Origin: a virus
Length of the DNA stretch: 24,999 nt
Direction: 5' to 3' (one strand)
IMG/VR virus record: IMGVR_UViG_3300028610_000102
Span: 1 to 24,999 of that record
The notes under the pieces were generated by a model, which was not told where the DNA came from, made no database searches, and worked only from the letters and a program-made list of their open reading frames with translations. This document shows, piece by piece, positions 1 through 9,614 of this stretch. How positions within the stretch are numbered: position 1 is the stretch's first letter; the number at the start of each line of letters is the position of its first letter. Both the position numbers and the translations under genes were made by a program.

Positions 1-3000
1 CTTAAACCGTTGACTGATATACTCAAGCTGTCAAGCTCACTCATCACACTCTTAGGCAACTTTTTCTCTACTGCTGCCCCGGCCTCTCGCTGACGTGAGG
101 CGTCAAACGTGGCGTTTCTCCGTTCATACTTAGCTATCTTCTCCTGCTCTATGATGTCAGGGTTCTCGGCTCTCAGTAGCTTCTGTGCAATGGGTCCAAG
201 ATTCTCCCAATCCGTATTATAGGTGGACATCGAATGTCTATCACGCAGGTCAGTAAGGTTGTCCTGAGTTGTACGCTCAAAGGTCTGAACACCGATTCCG
301 TTAAAGGCTGCTGCACCGGAGGCCAAGCCACCAATCCAACCCTCAGTCTTTGCACCCTCTACCATATCCTGTAAGATAAGCGGAGACAACTTCGATAATA
401 CATACGCCATCATCTCACCCTCTTGTTCAAAGGTAGGTAGTGGACGGCCCAAGAAGTCTTCACCAGACAGACCCTCAACAAGTAACCCTGCTGCTGGACT
501 TAGCTTAGACTGTATGAACTTGCCTACGATATCAAGCCTGTTCTTTGTATACAGCTCATCACTGTTGATCGACTTACCTTGTCCCATTGTAACCTGTGCT
601 GTTGTTCGTGCGATCTGTTGGAAGCCTGCCCATACATCAATTCTAGTTCTACCATACTTGATCTTACCAAAGTCGCTAGAGCGTGGGTCTTCCTCTACAT
701 CTACACCGGGAATCAAACTCGCAAGGAACATAGCCATCATGCCACCGGCAACAAACTTAGTCATTTGCTTTACCAGTATCTTACGTGCTGGTGAAATCTT
801 CTGTCCAGTAGTCATCGCTTCTTTTGCAGCTATACCAAGCTCACCCAATATATCGAAACGAGACTTGACATACTTTGGAGCAAAGAACACTGCCGTTAGG
901 AAGGGCAACACTGCTTTGATCTTCTTACTGTCTATCTTACCAATACCAGATGAAATGTTGATTATGTTTGCAAGCTCTTTGTAATCTTTAGTCGTCTTGC
1001 CTGTGCCTTTCCATTCGCGTACTGTGTTGTCAAAGACTTGTGCCCTCAATCCGTTCATGCCAAGTACTGCTGCACGTTCAGATGCTCTAACCAGTATGCC
1101 GAACAAAGGAATCTTTTTGGCGATGTTACTCATAAATCTTTCATCGACCTCTGTAAAGCCACCCTCCATAGATGTTGCAGCAAGTCCCATGTCTTCTGCG
1201 AAGATAGCACCATCGCGAGTATTCAGTTCTTTCAAATACATTGCAGTGTAACCATCTTCACCACCAAAGAAATCAAAGAATGCTTTAGTCGAATCAACCC
1301 ACATCTTACCCCATGCCTTCGGGTTATTGGCTAACAGTAGCAAACCTTGACGGCCCATGAGTGAGTTGTCAAAGGTAGTCAACAGAGTAGACGGTATATT
1401 CAGTATGTCTTTGAGTATATCCCATCTCTTCTGTGACTCTGTTCTCAAGTCCTGCTTCATACCAGCAGCTACGTCTTTACCAACCACTTTACCGAGTATA
1501 GCCAAGTTAGATGGTGTCGGTACAATACCTGCCTGTAGTTCCTTCAATGCTCTATCAGCATTATGCTTCTCGAATACCTGTAGTCTTTCACTACCCCATA
1601 CAGCAGATGTAAGCTCACCCCAATCCTCTTCTGTCATCTCTTCTTGAGTAATTTCATCGAACAGTGCCTCTGGTAATGTACCAGCCAGTTCTGCTGCACC
1701 TGCTCTACGTGCCGACTCAAAATCATCAGGGTGTTCTTTCAATGCTGCTTCTGTAGCTGCATCGGCTTTCTGAGTACGCTTCGCAAGCTCTACTGATTTC
1801 TGTTGTTCAGTCGTTGCTCTGACCTTACCCAATGCCCTACGTTTAACAGCCATCTTGATCTTATCAACTGCCGTCTCGAAAGGTGTACGTGTATCAGGCT
1901 CAATCTCTTTTTTGATACCGTCAAGGTCTAAACCTTCATTGACGGCTGCTGCTGCTTGATTGCCAGTAACACCCTGAGCATTTGGCTTGTTCCCGAAGTC
2001 TGGGTCCCCATCCTCATCAACAGGTACATCAGATGTCTCACCTAACCTATCCAAGTCTTCTGCGTCCCCTGTCTGGGTGGTGTCACCCTGCATACTTTCA
2101 ATCTCTTGTCTCGCAGGGATGTATGCTTTGCCTGCTTCCATTGCGGTTGTACCGAGCTGGCCTAGGCCACTGAACACACCACCGATCAACGCACCTGCCC
2201 CAGCTTCTCTAGCTCTACGTGCAGCAAACCCTTTAGCTCCACCCTCGATCTCTTTACCACGCAATATTTTAGGAACGATCTCAGATACAGTACCCTGCAA
2301 TGCTTCCTCTAATGCTTCCTCGGCTGCGTTGCGAACCATACCCATAGTCAGTTTCTTACCTGACTTCAATACACCCATCCATGCTTTGTTACGAGCATTG
2401 AGTGTGATTGCTTTCAATAATGCACCACCGGTTTTTGACTGACGGAGTATGCCACCGATCTGTGCCATCTCTATGACAGCGTTAATACCTCCTACTATGA
2501 GAGCTTCTGTGTTAGCCTCATCATGTGTAGCACCTGTATCAATAGCCGACCTGTATGCATCTTCACGCATGATTGCAAAGGATGATACCGCAGCACCAAT
2601 GCCAGCACCAAGACCAGCACCACCGGATACCGCACCACCAGCAAGAGCAGCCACCGTATAAGGGACGGTAGTACCAAGTAACTCTGCGAACTTATCCATC
2701 ATCTCAGGGTCAGTCTCAGGAGCAAGGCTTGGGTCGTCAGCTTTAGCTCTGAACGATGATGCTATCTTACCAGCGTTCTGTCCTATCCAACCTATCCCTG
2801 TTTTCTTACGTGGGTCGCCCTCTTCAAAAGAGAATGTCGAAAGCTTCCTCACGCTCGTACCTGCCAGATCAACTATGTTATAAAATGATCTCTCCATACT
2901 AACAAAGAGATTCTCCCATGCACCACGCTCTATCTCACCGACATCTTGTTCTTGTGTCGGAGCGTCCTGATAATCATCAGGATTGAAGTTGTCAAATAAA

Positions 3001-3005
3001 CCCAT
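1..3005 (-). CDS. Giant phage protein, likely ejected/internal virion protein (C-terminus beyond window)
   Basis: The frame is open without a stop from the ATG at 3003-3005 to the left edge, giving at least 1001 residues; the C-terminus is missing. AGGAG lies 6 nt before the start. Reading N to C: an aromatic/acidic start; a long Gly/Ala-rich hydrophobic stretch around residues 120-160 (for example AGGAVSGGAGLGAGIGAAV); an EEALEEALQG helix and second Gly/Ala patch; an acidic linker (residues about 290-350); a charged helical region; then a conserved-looking block with FDNSLMGRQGLLL, VRASERAAVLGMNGLRAQVFD and FLTAVFFAPKYVKSR. That block resembles the C-terminal part of very large phage polyvalent or internal proteins. 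The gene lies at the end of the late operon after fibre and coiled-coil genes, where podoviruses place internal core proteins. A role in genome ejection is inference; no transglycosylase, protease or kinase motif was recognised in the visible part. Confidence 0.8.
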   Translation of the reverse strand, partial: MGLFDNFNPDDYQDAPTQEQDVGEIERGAWENLFVSMERSFYNIVDLAGTSVRKLSTFSFEEGDPRKKTGIGWIGQNAGKIASSFRAKADDPSLAPETDPEMMDKFAELLGTTVPYTVAALAGGAVSGGAGLGAGIGAAVSSFAIMREDAYRSAIDTGATHDEANTEALIVGGINAVIEMAQIGGILRQSKTGGALLKAITLNARNKAWMGVLKSGKKLTMGMVRNAAEEALEEALQGTVSEIVPKILRGKEIEGGAKGFAARRAREAGAGALIGGVFSGLGQLGTTAMEAGKAYIPARQEIESMQGDTTQTGDAEDLDRLGETSDVPVDEDGDPDFGNKPNAQGVTGNQAAAAVNEGLDLDGIKKEIEPDTRTPFETAVDKIKMAVKRRALGKVRATTEQQKSVELAKRTQKADAATEAALKEHPDDFESARRAGAAELAGTLPEALFDEITQEEMTEEDWGELTSAVWGSERLQVFEKHNADRALKELQAGIVPTPSNLAILGKVVGKDVAAGMKQDLRTESQKRWDILKDILNIPSTLLTTFDNSLMGRQGLLLLANNPKAWGKMWVDSTKAFFDFFGGEDGYTAMYLKELNTRDGAIFAEDMGLAATSMEGGFTEVDERFMSNIAKKIPLFGILVRASERAAVLGMNGLRAQVFDNTVREWKGTGKTTKDYKELANIINISSGIGKIDSKKIKAVLPFLTAVFFAPKYVKSRFDILGELGIAAKEAMTTGQKISPARKILVKQMTKFVAGGMMAMFLASLIPGVDVEEDPRSSDFGKIKYGRTRIDVWAGFQQIARTTAQVTMGQGKSINSDELYTKNRLDIVGKFIQSKLSPAAGLLVEGLSGEDFLGRPLPTFEQEGEMMAYVLSKLSPLILQDMVEGAKTEGWIGGLASGAAAFNGIGVQTFERTTQDNLTDLRDRHSMSTYNTDWENLGPIAQKLLRAENPDIIEQEKIAKYERRNATFDASRQREAGAAVEKKLPKSVMSELDSLSISVNGL

Positions 3006-3022
3006 GTCTGTCTCCTGCTATA

Positions 3023-3844
3023 TTAAAAGCTTCCCATAACCCTTGCAGATGAAGTCATCTGTCTTTGGGCATTTATCTGAGCATCTAAGGCTGCTGTAGA
3101 CTCATCAATATTTTTTTCCATTGCGATTATTGCTGCTTCGGATACGTTCGGTCTACTGACTAACTCAGCCACCTGCTTCTGTGTCTCTGGGTCTAGCCTC
3201 CTTGACTTTTCCACTACACTCTGGATTCTATCTGCCACTCTCATCGCCACATTCTCAGGCTTATTTAGCTCTGCTTGTTTTCTTTCTTCCGTAAGCTGTG
3301 ACTTATATGTTGAGGTCTGCTGGATACCAAGCTCACCACCCTCACCGAACAATGCTTTAGCTGGGCTGATCTCCATGTCAATAGATAACAATGCTTCATA
3401 AAGCTGATCTTCTGTTATCCGCTTCTCTTCTCTTGCCTTTTTGAGAGAGTTACGTTTGACATCCTTCTCAGCTTCCTTCCGCATATCCCGTTCTGCAATC
3501 ATCTGATTCTCAAGGTCTTTGCGTTGGATGTTCATCTCAAATTCATGCCGTTGACCAGCTTCAATCTTCTCCGTCTCCCAAGCTAACTGTCTACGTTCCG
3601 ACTCTGCTCGCATGAAAGAATCAAACTCTGCCAACTCTTTCATGTTCTGTGCATCCATGATGGATTTTTGTATAGCAGTATTGGCATTGATCGAAGCAGC
3701 CTGTAACCTTGCGTTGTTCGACTGAGTGTTTAGGTCCCTCTCAAGCTGTTGTGCTTCTTGACGTACTTTCTGCTCACCCTTACCAGCCTCAAGGCCTAGC
3801 CGTCCTATGTCGCTGATCTTGCCATGTGTTACTCTAATTGCCAT
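3023..3844 (-). CDS. Coiled-coil phage structural protein of unknown function
   Basis: 273 residues, ATG at 3844 with AAGGAGAT 5 nt upstream. Residues about 15-150 are almost entirely charged helix rich in Gln, Glu, Lys and Arg with few prolines or glycines, typical of a long coiled coil (for example KKAREEKRITEDQLYEALL). A short Gly-rich break (GEGGELG) is followed by a second helical region to the C-terminus. There is no signal peptide or membrane segment. It sits between the fibre gene and the giant internal protein gene, only 17 nt before the latter. By position and composition it could be an internal core or ejection protein that partners the giant protein, comparable in place to the small core proteins of T7-like phages. 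No family is recognised from sequence. Confidence 0.8.
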   Translation of the reverse strand: MAIRVTHGKISDIGRLGLEAGKGEQKVRQEAQQLERDLNTQSNNARLQAASINANTAIQKSIMDAQNMKELAEFDSFMRAESERRQLAWETEKIEAGQRHEFEMNIQRKDLENQMIAERDMRKEAEKDVKRNSLKKAREEKRITEDQLYEALLSIDMEISPAKALFGEGGELGIQQTSTYKSQLTEERKQAELNKPENVAMRVADRIQSVVEKSRRLDPETQKQVAELVSRPNVSEAAIIAMEKNIDESTAALDAQINAQRQMTSSARVMGSF

Positions 3845-3853
3845 TCTATCTCC

Positions 3854-6589
3854 TTACACTATTTGTGTATCGTTTCCCAAGTCATCAGTAAACCACAATT
3901 GACATGGGTCTGTATTTTTTATCCAGAGTTGTCCGTATCCTAATGTATCTCCGTCTGCTGCTGCCTGTTCTTTCAGAGTTATAGTACCCTCTACTGTGAG
4001 TTTCGTAAGAGCCTCTACACCAATACCCAAAGCACCGACTAGCTTACTGGGGGCTGAACCTGCCTGAAATATACAGAAGTCTACACCAGTAGCGTCAATC
4101 AACCTAAGTACTGTAGAAGTGCCAGTCACCGTTCCATCAATATCAAGACTCAGGTACATCCCAAAAGCGTCACCTGTGACTGTGTGTGCTGCCTCCTGAT
4201 CTAACTCAAAGCGTATACCGTAGACAGTACCATTCACCGTACCAGCATTCATATCGTTCTTAGAAAAGAATCCGTACATGTGACGGTTGTTTGCTACGCT
4301 ACCTATGGCCCCATCACTGTGAGTTAATGTATTATGTACCCCGTACAGACTTCCGATCTCTCCCCCACTCTGATTGTAGGTCCACGCATTCTGGAAACCA
4401 TACATAGTATCAGCAAAATCAGAAGCTCCTGCTGACTTTACATGCACACTATGGATACCGGCATATGATACAGCCGTATCTAAAACGGCTTGCCATACGA
4501 ACAAAGACTTAGCTGCGAAAGGCGAAGTACCAATACCAACATTGCCATCAAACTGTCCTGTGCCTGATGTATCAAAATTAGCTGATGCACCTGTCCAATC
4601 AATATGCTCATTACTTACAAAGTTTGTCAGCGTGTCGTGATCTATGTCTGTCGTCAAGTTATGATTATTAGTGATCTGATCATGGTCAACTAGGGACTGA
4701 TTACTTCCAAGCCATGTTGCTGCTCTCGCGTCAGTATGATACAGCGTGTGGTCGTCGGCAGTAAGATTCGTTAGCAAACTGTGGTCGGTAGTAGATACTC
4801 CAACACCGGCAGAGACACTAGGACTTTGACCTCTAAGGTCTTCAAGTGCAATATACGTCCACTGTGAGCCAGCAATAAGTCTGAACGTCAGACGAGCAAT
4901 CAGGAAACCTGTGCCTTTGAACTCAGCAGGTATCGTGAAGATCGAATAACCATCTGCATCTGTTGTCGCCTGCGACTCTACCGAATACTGACCAGAAGGG
5001 AGGTTCACCATTATGTGAGAAGCCTCACCAGTTTTATTTTGAATCCCCCAAACTACGAGGTTGAAATATTTGTTTACACCTATTGCTGTGCCGTCCTGTA
5101 TGGACACAATATCAGTAACCAGATCATGTGTGGCTAAGAAAGCACCACCGTCACCTACTGGTTGGTTCGTTATATGAACATCGTCATCGGCGTTCACGTA
5201 CATGTCAGTAGCAACAAATGTTTGTTTGTGTAACTGATACACTGAGCCAAGACTCGTTACCAATTCAATCGCAGTAGAAGAATTGCCCGTTGTCAATGCG
5301 GAGCCAGCAGCGTCTTTGATCGACATTGCTACGCCACTCTCCCAGTGACATGCTTCCTTCCTGAGACGTTCTTCAATATGAGTCAAGTGACCCTGACTGT
5401 TTGTGCCTTGCGTATGGTCATTCCAGTTACGGTTTACCAACGCACCTTCGGCCCCTGTGGTCACTGCACTCTGCAAGATCAGGTCGGCAATCTTAATGTG
5501 TTCCGTTGCAGGCCAACCTGTATTGTTTGCTACTATGGTTCCTTTGTCTGACTGTAGGATATATGTGTACACCACTTTAGGAACTGCATCAGTCCCAACG
5601 TAAGCAGTAAGGTCTACTGTCAAAGCAGGGTCGGTATCAAGGTTGGAGTAACCATCAGAGAATCTCTGAGTAAGCTCACCACCACCTGTCTGCTCAAGTG
5701 AACCTGTTACGGTCCCTGCATTTTCAGTCACCAAGAAATCTATTGACTCAAGGAATGTGCCGTTGGCGATATCCCAAAGCTCATTCAATCGGTTTGTGTT
5801 CACCCAGTTATTAAGTGAACTGTCAAACTGTATGACATCCTGATCGGCCACATTCGTTATAGTGACACCACTCAATCCACCGAGGAATGGGGAGTTAATA
5901 GGCTGAACTAAAATTGAGCCATTGCTTGTACCCTGAACAATTACTGTACCTATGAAAGCCTGCCTCTTTCCATTTGAGGGAGGGACATTTGTATACGCCC
6001 CGGCTGTATCAGAAAGGAAAAGATATGTTCCGGGTGAGTAGGCGTTGGTATCTATGTCTCTCACCGCACCGTATATGGTTACGTAACCATTACTGTTATC
6101 ATCAATGTCTTCGGTAGCGAGGCCAGTAACACCGGTACTTACATCATCTGCATCAGCAAGTTCAATCAGCGGTCGATTCCCAGAGGCCCCCATTATTCGG
6201 ACAACGCTACCGTTGACGATAGTTGAGCCTGTGGTATTTCTACCACGGAGAATCATTTCTTGACCTATCTGTAGATTCACAGTTCCTCCGGGCATACCGA
6301 GGTTAAGAGTACCATCATCAGAGTTCCAGTACATCCGCCCCTCTTGTTCAGACACGGATGGGGATAGATCAAAATCAATGTAACCCAAGTTTGTGATTGG
6401 GTTGTCCTGCATGTCCAGAGTACCACTTAGGGAAAGTGAACCTGCCGTCATCGGACCACTGATAGTAAGTTCTGCAAATGTAGGTGTGGAGTCAGCGTTC
6501 AGCCGTAGCGAAGCTAACTTCCGTATTGCCCGGACGATTCCATTCTTGTCATCTGGACTTGGTATCGGTATTAAATTTGGAGAACCCAT
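3854..6589 (-). CDS. Tail fibre / receptor-binding structural protein
   Basis: 911 residues, ATG at 6589 with AGGAA 5 nt upstream. The N-terminus (residues 38-75) has short beta repeats of the LTISGPMTAGSLSLSGTLDM kind that are typical of phage fibres. Residues about 110-235 form a beta-rich module (VNGSVVRIMG, GVTGLATEDI, GTYLFLSDTAG). Residues 600-665 carry short His/Asp repeats (TDHSLLTNL, DDHTLYHTD, DHDQITNNHN, DHDTLTNF, NEHIDW). GQFDGNVGIGTSP at 679-690 is a common fibre phrase. Residues 700-830 contain irregular Tyr-Gly-containing repeats suggestive of a beta-helix, and the last 40 residues end in QLWFTDDLGNDTQIV. There is no chaperone autoprotease domain or catalytic motif visible. It probably binds the host surface; the receptor cannot be told. 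Confidence 0.82.
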   Translation of the reverse strand: MGSPNLIPIPSPDDKNGIVRAIRKLASLRLNADSTPTFAELTISGPMTAGSLSLSGTLDMQDNPITNLGYIDFDLSPSVSEQEGRMYWNSDDGTLNLGMPGGTVNLQIGQEMILRGRNTTGSTIVNGSVVRIMGASGNRPLIELADADDVSTGVTGLATEDIDDNSNGYVTIYGAVRDIDTNAYSPGTYLFLSDTAGAYTNVPPSNGKRQAFIGTVIVQGTSNGSILVQPINSPFLGGLSGVTITNVADQDVIQFDSSLNNWVNTNRLNELWDIANGTFLESIDFLVTENAGTVTGSLEQTGGGELTQRFSDGYSNLDTDPALTVDLTAYVGTDAVPKVVYTYILQSDKGTIVANNTGWPATEHIKIADLILQSAVTTGAEGALVNRNWNDHTQGTNSQGHLTHIEERLRKEACHWESGVAMSIKDAAGSALTTGNSSTAIELVTSLGSVYQLHKQTFVATDMYVNADDDVHITNQPVGDGGAFLATHDLVTDIVSIQDGTAIGVNKYFNLVVWGIQNKTGEASHIMVNLPSGQYSVESQATTDADGYSIFTIPAEFKGTGFLIARLTFRLIAGSQWTYIALEDLRGQSPSVSAGVGVSTTDHSLLTNLTADDHTLYHTDARAATWLGSNQSLVDHDQITNNHNLTTDIDHDTLTNFVSNEHIDWTGASANFDTSGTGQFDGNVGIGTSPFAAKSLFVWQAVLDTAVSYAGIHSVHVKSAGASDFADTMYGFQNAWTYNQSGGEIGSLYGVHNTLTHSDGAIGSVANNRHMYGFFSKNDMNAGTVNGTVYGIRFELDQEAAHTVTGDAFGMYLSLDIDGTVTGTSTVLRLIDATGVDFCIFQAGSAPSKLVGALGIGVEALTKLTVEGTITLKEQAAADGDTLGYGQLWIKNTDPCQLWFTDDLGNDTQIV

Positions 6590-6597
6590 AGTTATTC

Positions 6598-7140
6598 CTA
6601 TCTGTACCCAACAATACGTCTAAACGGGTCACTTGACCCCGTTGCTGCATTTATAAATCTCACCCCTCTTCCGGGACCGTATATAGGGGTATTTCCTCTA
6701 CTAGCACTGGCCTGTTGACCTGCTCCAATTGATTTTGTCAACTCCGCAATATCAGAGAATGATGGCCCTGTGTCTTCACGTCTCTCAATAAAGCCTGCCT
6801 TCTGTGTCAAAGCTCCACCCAACCGTTGGGCACTAACATCTGCTGCTTGCAATCGTGCTGGTGCAGCTACTTCCTCTTGATACTTTTTAGACAAGCCTCC
6901 TGCCTGTGTAGTACTTGCCAGACCACTACTTACGAGTGCCTGCGTACCGGAGGCTACTGCTTTCGTCTCACCTCTTTCAAGAGCTGCTTCTGTGGCTTTC
7001 TCAAACGTGCCACCAGTTTTATATTGCTCGATAAGCTGGTCGAATATTCCTAATCCTTCTTGATATCGTTGTTCGTTTCTTAGGTTAGCTGCTTCCTGCT
7101 GTGCCTGAAACTTTTGAAGTAGTTCGTCTACTAATGCCAT
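6598..7140 (-). CDS. Small helical phage protein, probable virion component
   Basis: 180 residues. The start ATG at 7140 overlaps the TAA of the upstream propeller gene by one base (TAATG). The first 70 residues are charged and helical (LLQKFQAQQEAANLRNEQRY), the middle is Ala/Gly/Ser-rich, and the C-terminus is basic with Gly (GPGRGVRFINAATG, FRRIVGYR). There is no transmembrane segment or known motif. It lies between the propeller-like tail protein and the fibre, so a tail or internal virion part is the simplest guess, but the family is not recognised. Confidence 0.75.
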   Translation of the reverse strand: MALVDELLQKFQAQQEAANLRNEQRYQEGLGIFDQLIEQYKTGGTFEKATEAALERGETKAVASGTQALVSSGLASTTQAGGLSKKYQEEVAAPARLQAADVSAQRLGGALTQKAGFIERREDTGPSFSDIAELTKSIGAGQQASASRGNTPIYGPGRGVRFINAATGSSDPFRRIVGYR

Positions 7141-8741
7141 TACTTTATTCTCCCTGCGTTCTTGGAACCAATGGACAGTTTACCCAACGCCCATGTTTCG
7201 CTTAGTGTACTATTCTTTAGGACGATACCTAACCACTTCGCTCTTGCTCTCTTACGAATCCTGTTCTGCCGTCCTGTGCCTGACAGTGTGATCGCATGTA
7301 ATGGTGTGTCTCCGTCCTTCACAGCCTCCACCAATGTCTCCGCATCATCATTAACGTGTATGTCTGCTGTCAGTCCATCAGTATCCGCATGGGAACCACC
7401 TGAACCGCCACCTGCTGTTATGATCGTTGTAGTTGTTAGCCGTCCACGTCCGTCATCTTCGTCTTCACTCAAATCCTGTATGGGCATGAGACACTCAGAA
7501 GCGATAGCTTGATCACTTACTCCGATGTCGTCATCCTTTGCAGCGTCATCAAACTTTCTGATGTATCCATCCTTGCTACCAATAAGCAAGTCAGCATCAG
7601 ACGGTACGTTCGACGAGTAATAAAGCATAGAATATGCACCACACTCATTCGGATAAGTCTCCGGGAAGAAGCCCTCGGACTTGATGTTATAAAAATAGTT
7701 TGAGTTGCTACCATCACTGAGCTTTGTTATTCCAATAACGATACCGTCTCTACGTTTATCATACCCTAACACAATTCTATGTGTCTCAGGATTCGCATCC
7801 TCATCTTCCGCTAACTTAGGAATACTGAATTGCGATATGTTTTTAAGAAAAGTTGTTCCCTTTTTGATTCTACTTATGCCGTCATTCCCGAACATATATA
7901 GATCACCAAGTTCATCGAAGCACCAAGACTGTGCCCCAAAGATTCCTGTGAAGTCGTCGAGCGAATGAAGCTCACCACCAACAGCAGGGTCTCCTTGTAG
8001 GTAGTGCAAACTAGATGCACAACCGAAGAACATGTAATCATCATGGAAAGGAATCAAAGCACGAACGATGTCACCAACCTTACCTGCATCTGCATTTGTT
8101 CCAGCTACAGGAGTCTGAGCATCATTAGCGATGTAAGCAAAGTCAAAAGGATTTAACTGCCTACTCATGTACCACTGATGGGGGTCGTTAGGATTGCCAG
8201 CCAATACTGCACGTCCTCTATACCATGCACCAAGATAAGCCTTCACTGGCAGTGAGCCAGAGCTTCCATCAGGGTACACTGTCCAGTCATATCCATGCGG
8301 TGCGGTACTAGCTTCTGCTACCGCAGAGGGTACGCGAGTCTCAGGGTCCATGCCACCACCAGATAAGGTGTAACCACCGGTAGTGACAAAAGTTCCACTG
8401 GTTGTGAAACCATATATTTCTGTTTTCGCAGTATTAACAAAATCAACTAGCATTGTTGCACCGGAGGTCAGTTGAGTCACAATAGAACCTCTGGTCGGTG
8501 CTGTAGTCAAAGCCGTGACTGTTATTTTCGTATTAGAAAAGTCTACGATCTTGAAGTTACCTCCATTAACAATGAAAGCCTTTTGAAGACCAGAAAACAT
8601 GTTGAGGTTGTCTGATGTATCTACTACCAGACCTGCTACTTGTGTGAGTGTTCCAGCCACGCTGCCCTCCGCATATACTTTATCATTGCCACTTGCTACC
8701 AAGTGCTTCTTACCCATTTGTGGATTTATTGTTACAGCCAT
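7140..8741 (-). CDS. Putative beta-propeller tail (nozzle-like) protein
   Basis: 533 residues, ATG at 8741. The start lies 2 nt after the stop of the Fn3-like gene, with only a weak GAGAC upstream, suggesting translational coupling. The protein is almost entirely beta strand with repeated short blades of aromatic/Gly/Asp character: WYRGRAVLAGNPNDPHQWYMS, YMFFGCASSLHYLQGD, SWCFDELGDLYMFGNDGISRI, GYDKRRDGIVIGI, LIGSKDGYIRKFDD. An acidic and Gly/Ser-rich loop (SEDEDDGRG, GGGSGGSHAD) comes before a C-terminal beta region with basic residues (RIRKRARAKWLGIVLK). The blades resemble tail nozzle proteins of short-tailed phages. The protein lacks the N-terminal module seen in some one-piece relatives; that module may be the separate small gene at 9615-9839. 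Confidence 0.72.
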   Translation of the reverse strand: MAVTINPQMGKKHLVASGNDKVYAEGSVAGTLTQVAGLVVDTSDNLNMFSGLQKAFIVNGGNFKIVDFSNTKITVTALTTAPTRGSIVTQLTSGATMLVDFVNTAKTEIYGFTTSGTFVTTGGYTLSGGGMDPETRVPSAVAEASTAPHGYDWTVYPDGSSGSLPVKAYLGAWYRGRAVLAGNPNDPHQWYMSRQLNPFDFAYIANDAQTPVAGTNADAGKVGDIVRALIPFHDDYMFFGCASSLHYLQGDPAVGGELHSLDDFTGIFGAQSWCFDELGDLYMFGNDGISRIKKGTTFLKNISQFSIPKLAEDEDANPETHRIVLGYDKRRDGIVIGITKLSDGSNSNYFYNIKSEGFFPETYPNECGAYSMLYYSSNVPSDADLLIGSKDGYIRKFDDAAKDDDIGVSDQAIASECLMPIQDLSEDEDDGRGRLTTTTIITAGGGSGGSHADTDGLTADIHVNDDAETLVEAVKDGDTPLHAITLSGTGRQNRIRKRARAKWLGIVLKNSTLSETWALGKLSIGSKNAGRIK

Positions 8742-8743
8742 GT

Positions 8744-9073
8744 CTATGTCTCATAATAAACTTTATTGTTTGCTGCTGCCACCAGTCTTTTTAATGTCAT
8801 CATGTTGTTTAGTCCCAACGCCGTCCCTGTTGGATTTCCGTCTCCATCTAATGTTACTCCTGTTGGTAAAACTGGATAGAATAATGTTGATGTGAATGTC
8901 CATACATCACCAGTGGTGGTTCCAACAACATTTGTAGCATCTACCCTCCATTGGTATACTGCATTGTATTCCAACGGATAAGGAATCTGAAACTCTAACT
9001 CACTGATAGCGGAAGCAACTAATTCTAAATCATCGCCAACCCTTGAGAAGTAAACATCGTATGTCTCAGCCAT
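8744..9073 (-). CDS. Fibronectin type III-like small tail-module protein
   Basis: 109 residues from the ATG at 9073. The ATG overlaps the upstream TAA by one base and has GGGAG 8 nt before it, so I prefer it over an in-frame TTG at 9088. Residues 3-60 form an Fn3-like sandwich: YDVYFSRVGDDL, then PYPLEYNAVYQWRVDATN and GTTTGDVWTFTS, a characteristic Fn3 ending in which the Tyr/Trp and Thr-Phe-Thr strands are conserved. The remaining 50 residues are a linker and a short helical tail (NNMMTLKRLVAAANNKVYYE). Fn3-like domains are common decorations on phage tails and often bind surface glycans weakly. The function is not provable from sequence; the position just upstream of the propeller gene supports a tail role. 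Confidence 0.75.
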   Translation of the reverse strand: MAETYDVYFSRVGDDLELVASAISELEFQIPYPLEYNAVYQWRVDATNVVGTTTGDVWTFTSTLFYPVLPTGVTLDGDGNPTGTALGLNNMMTLKRLVAAANNKVYYET

Positions 9074-9612
9074 TATCCTTTCTCCCAACCTACAGTAAGA
9101 TTAAGCAGTACCCCTTCGTCCACATGTGCAGGTGTAGGGTTTACAGGTTTGTTAGGGGCTTCCAATGTATTTCCGTAAAGCCTAAACCATTTCCTACTTG
9201 TCCATCCTTGCTCTGCGTGCCAAGATACTAACGATGATGGGCCAGCAGGTATTTGATTCATAAATACCCGTACCCTCGGATTTGTAGCACCTAAGTAATA
9301 CGGGCCATCTGTGAACTCAATAGTGTACCATCTAAGAATATCATCATTTGGTATTCCTGAATTACTAATAAGGAAATCTAAACTCGTCTCCACTGTAGGC
9401 TCACCACCTGTCAGTAGTTGAACTTTTGTATACAGGTCGGTCAGTTCAAAAATACCCTCATTATTACTGAGTCCTAGCTCTAGGGATAGACTGTCGAAAG
9501 TTCCTGTATTCAATGGAACCTCCTGTCCGGAACCTGTAAAGTCAGGGCTGGTTGCTATTCCGAGTCCTACTTCCAAACCAGTGTCTCGTAGAAATAAAGG
9601 TACTTGTGCCAT
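9073..9612 (-). CDS. Beta-rich phage protein of unknown function
   Basis: 179 residues, ATG at 9612, 2 nt after the preceding gene's stop. Only a weak GGTGA is seen upstream, so translation is probably coupled. The protein is beta-rich with an acidic middle: LFLRDTGLEVGLGIA at the start, then FDSLSLELGLSNNEGIFELTDLYTKVQLL, DDILRWYTIEFTDGPYYLG and a Trp-rich SWHAEQGWTSRKWFRLYG. There are no cysteines, signal peptide or membrane segment. It is likely part of the tail or neck, judging by the genes on either side. No family recognised. Confidence 0.75.
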   Translation of the reverse strand: MAQVPLFLRDTGLEVGLGIATSPDFTGSGQEVPLNTGTFDSLSLELGLSNNEGIFELTDLYTKVQLLTGGEPTVETSLDFLISNSGIPNDDILRWYTIEFTDGPYYLGATNPRVRVFMNQIPAGPSSLVSWHAEQGWTSRKWFRLYGNTLEAPNKPVNPTPAHVDEGVLLNLTVGWEKG

Positions 9613-9614
9613 AA

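Noticed and set aside
173-2677. Many short open frames on both strands
   Set aside because: All lie within the single uninterrupted minus frame of the giant protein, which has a good start and ribosome site at 3005.
2930-2945. CTCTATCTCACCGA resembling part of the minus element
   Set aside because: It lacks two core bases and the TTAC/TACTGC parts and lies within coding sequence.
9074-9088. TTG start at 9088 for the Fn3-like gene
   Set aside because: The ribosome site GGGAG would lie inside the coding region; the ATG at 9073 is correctly spaced and forms TAATG.
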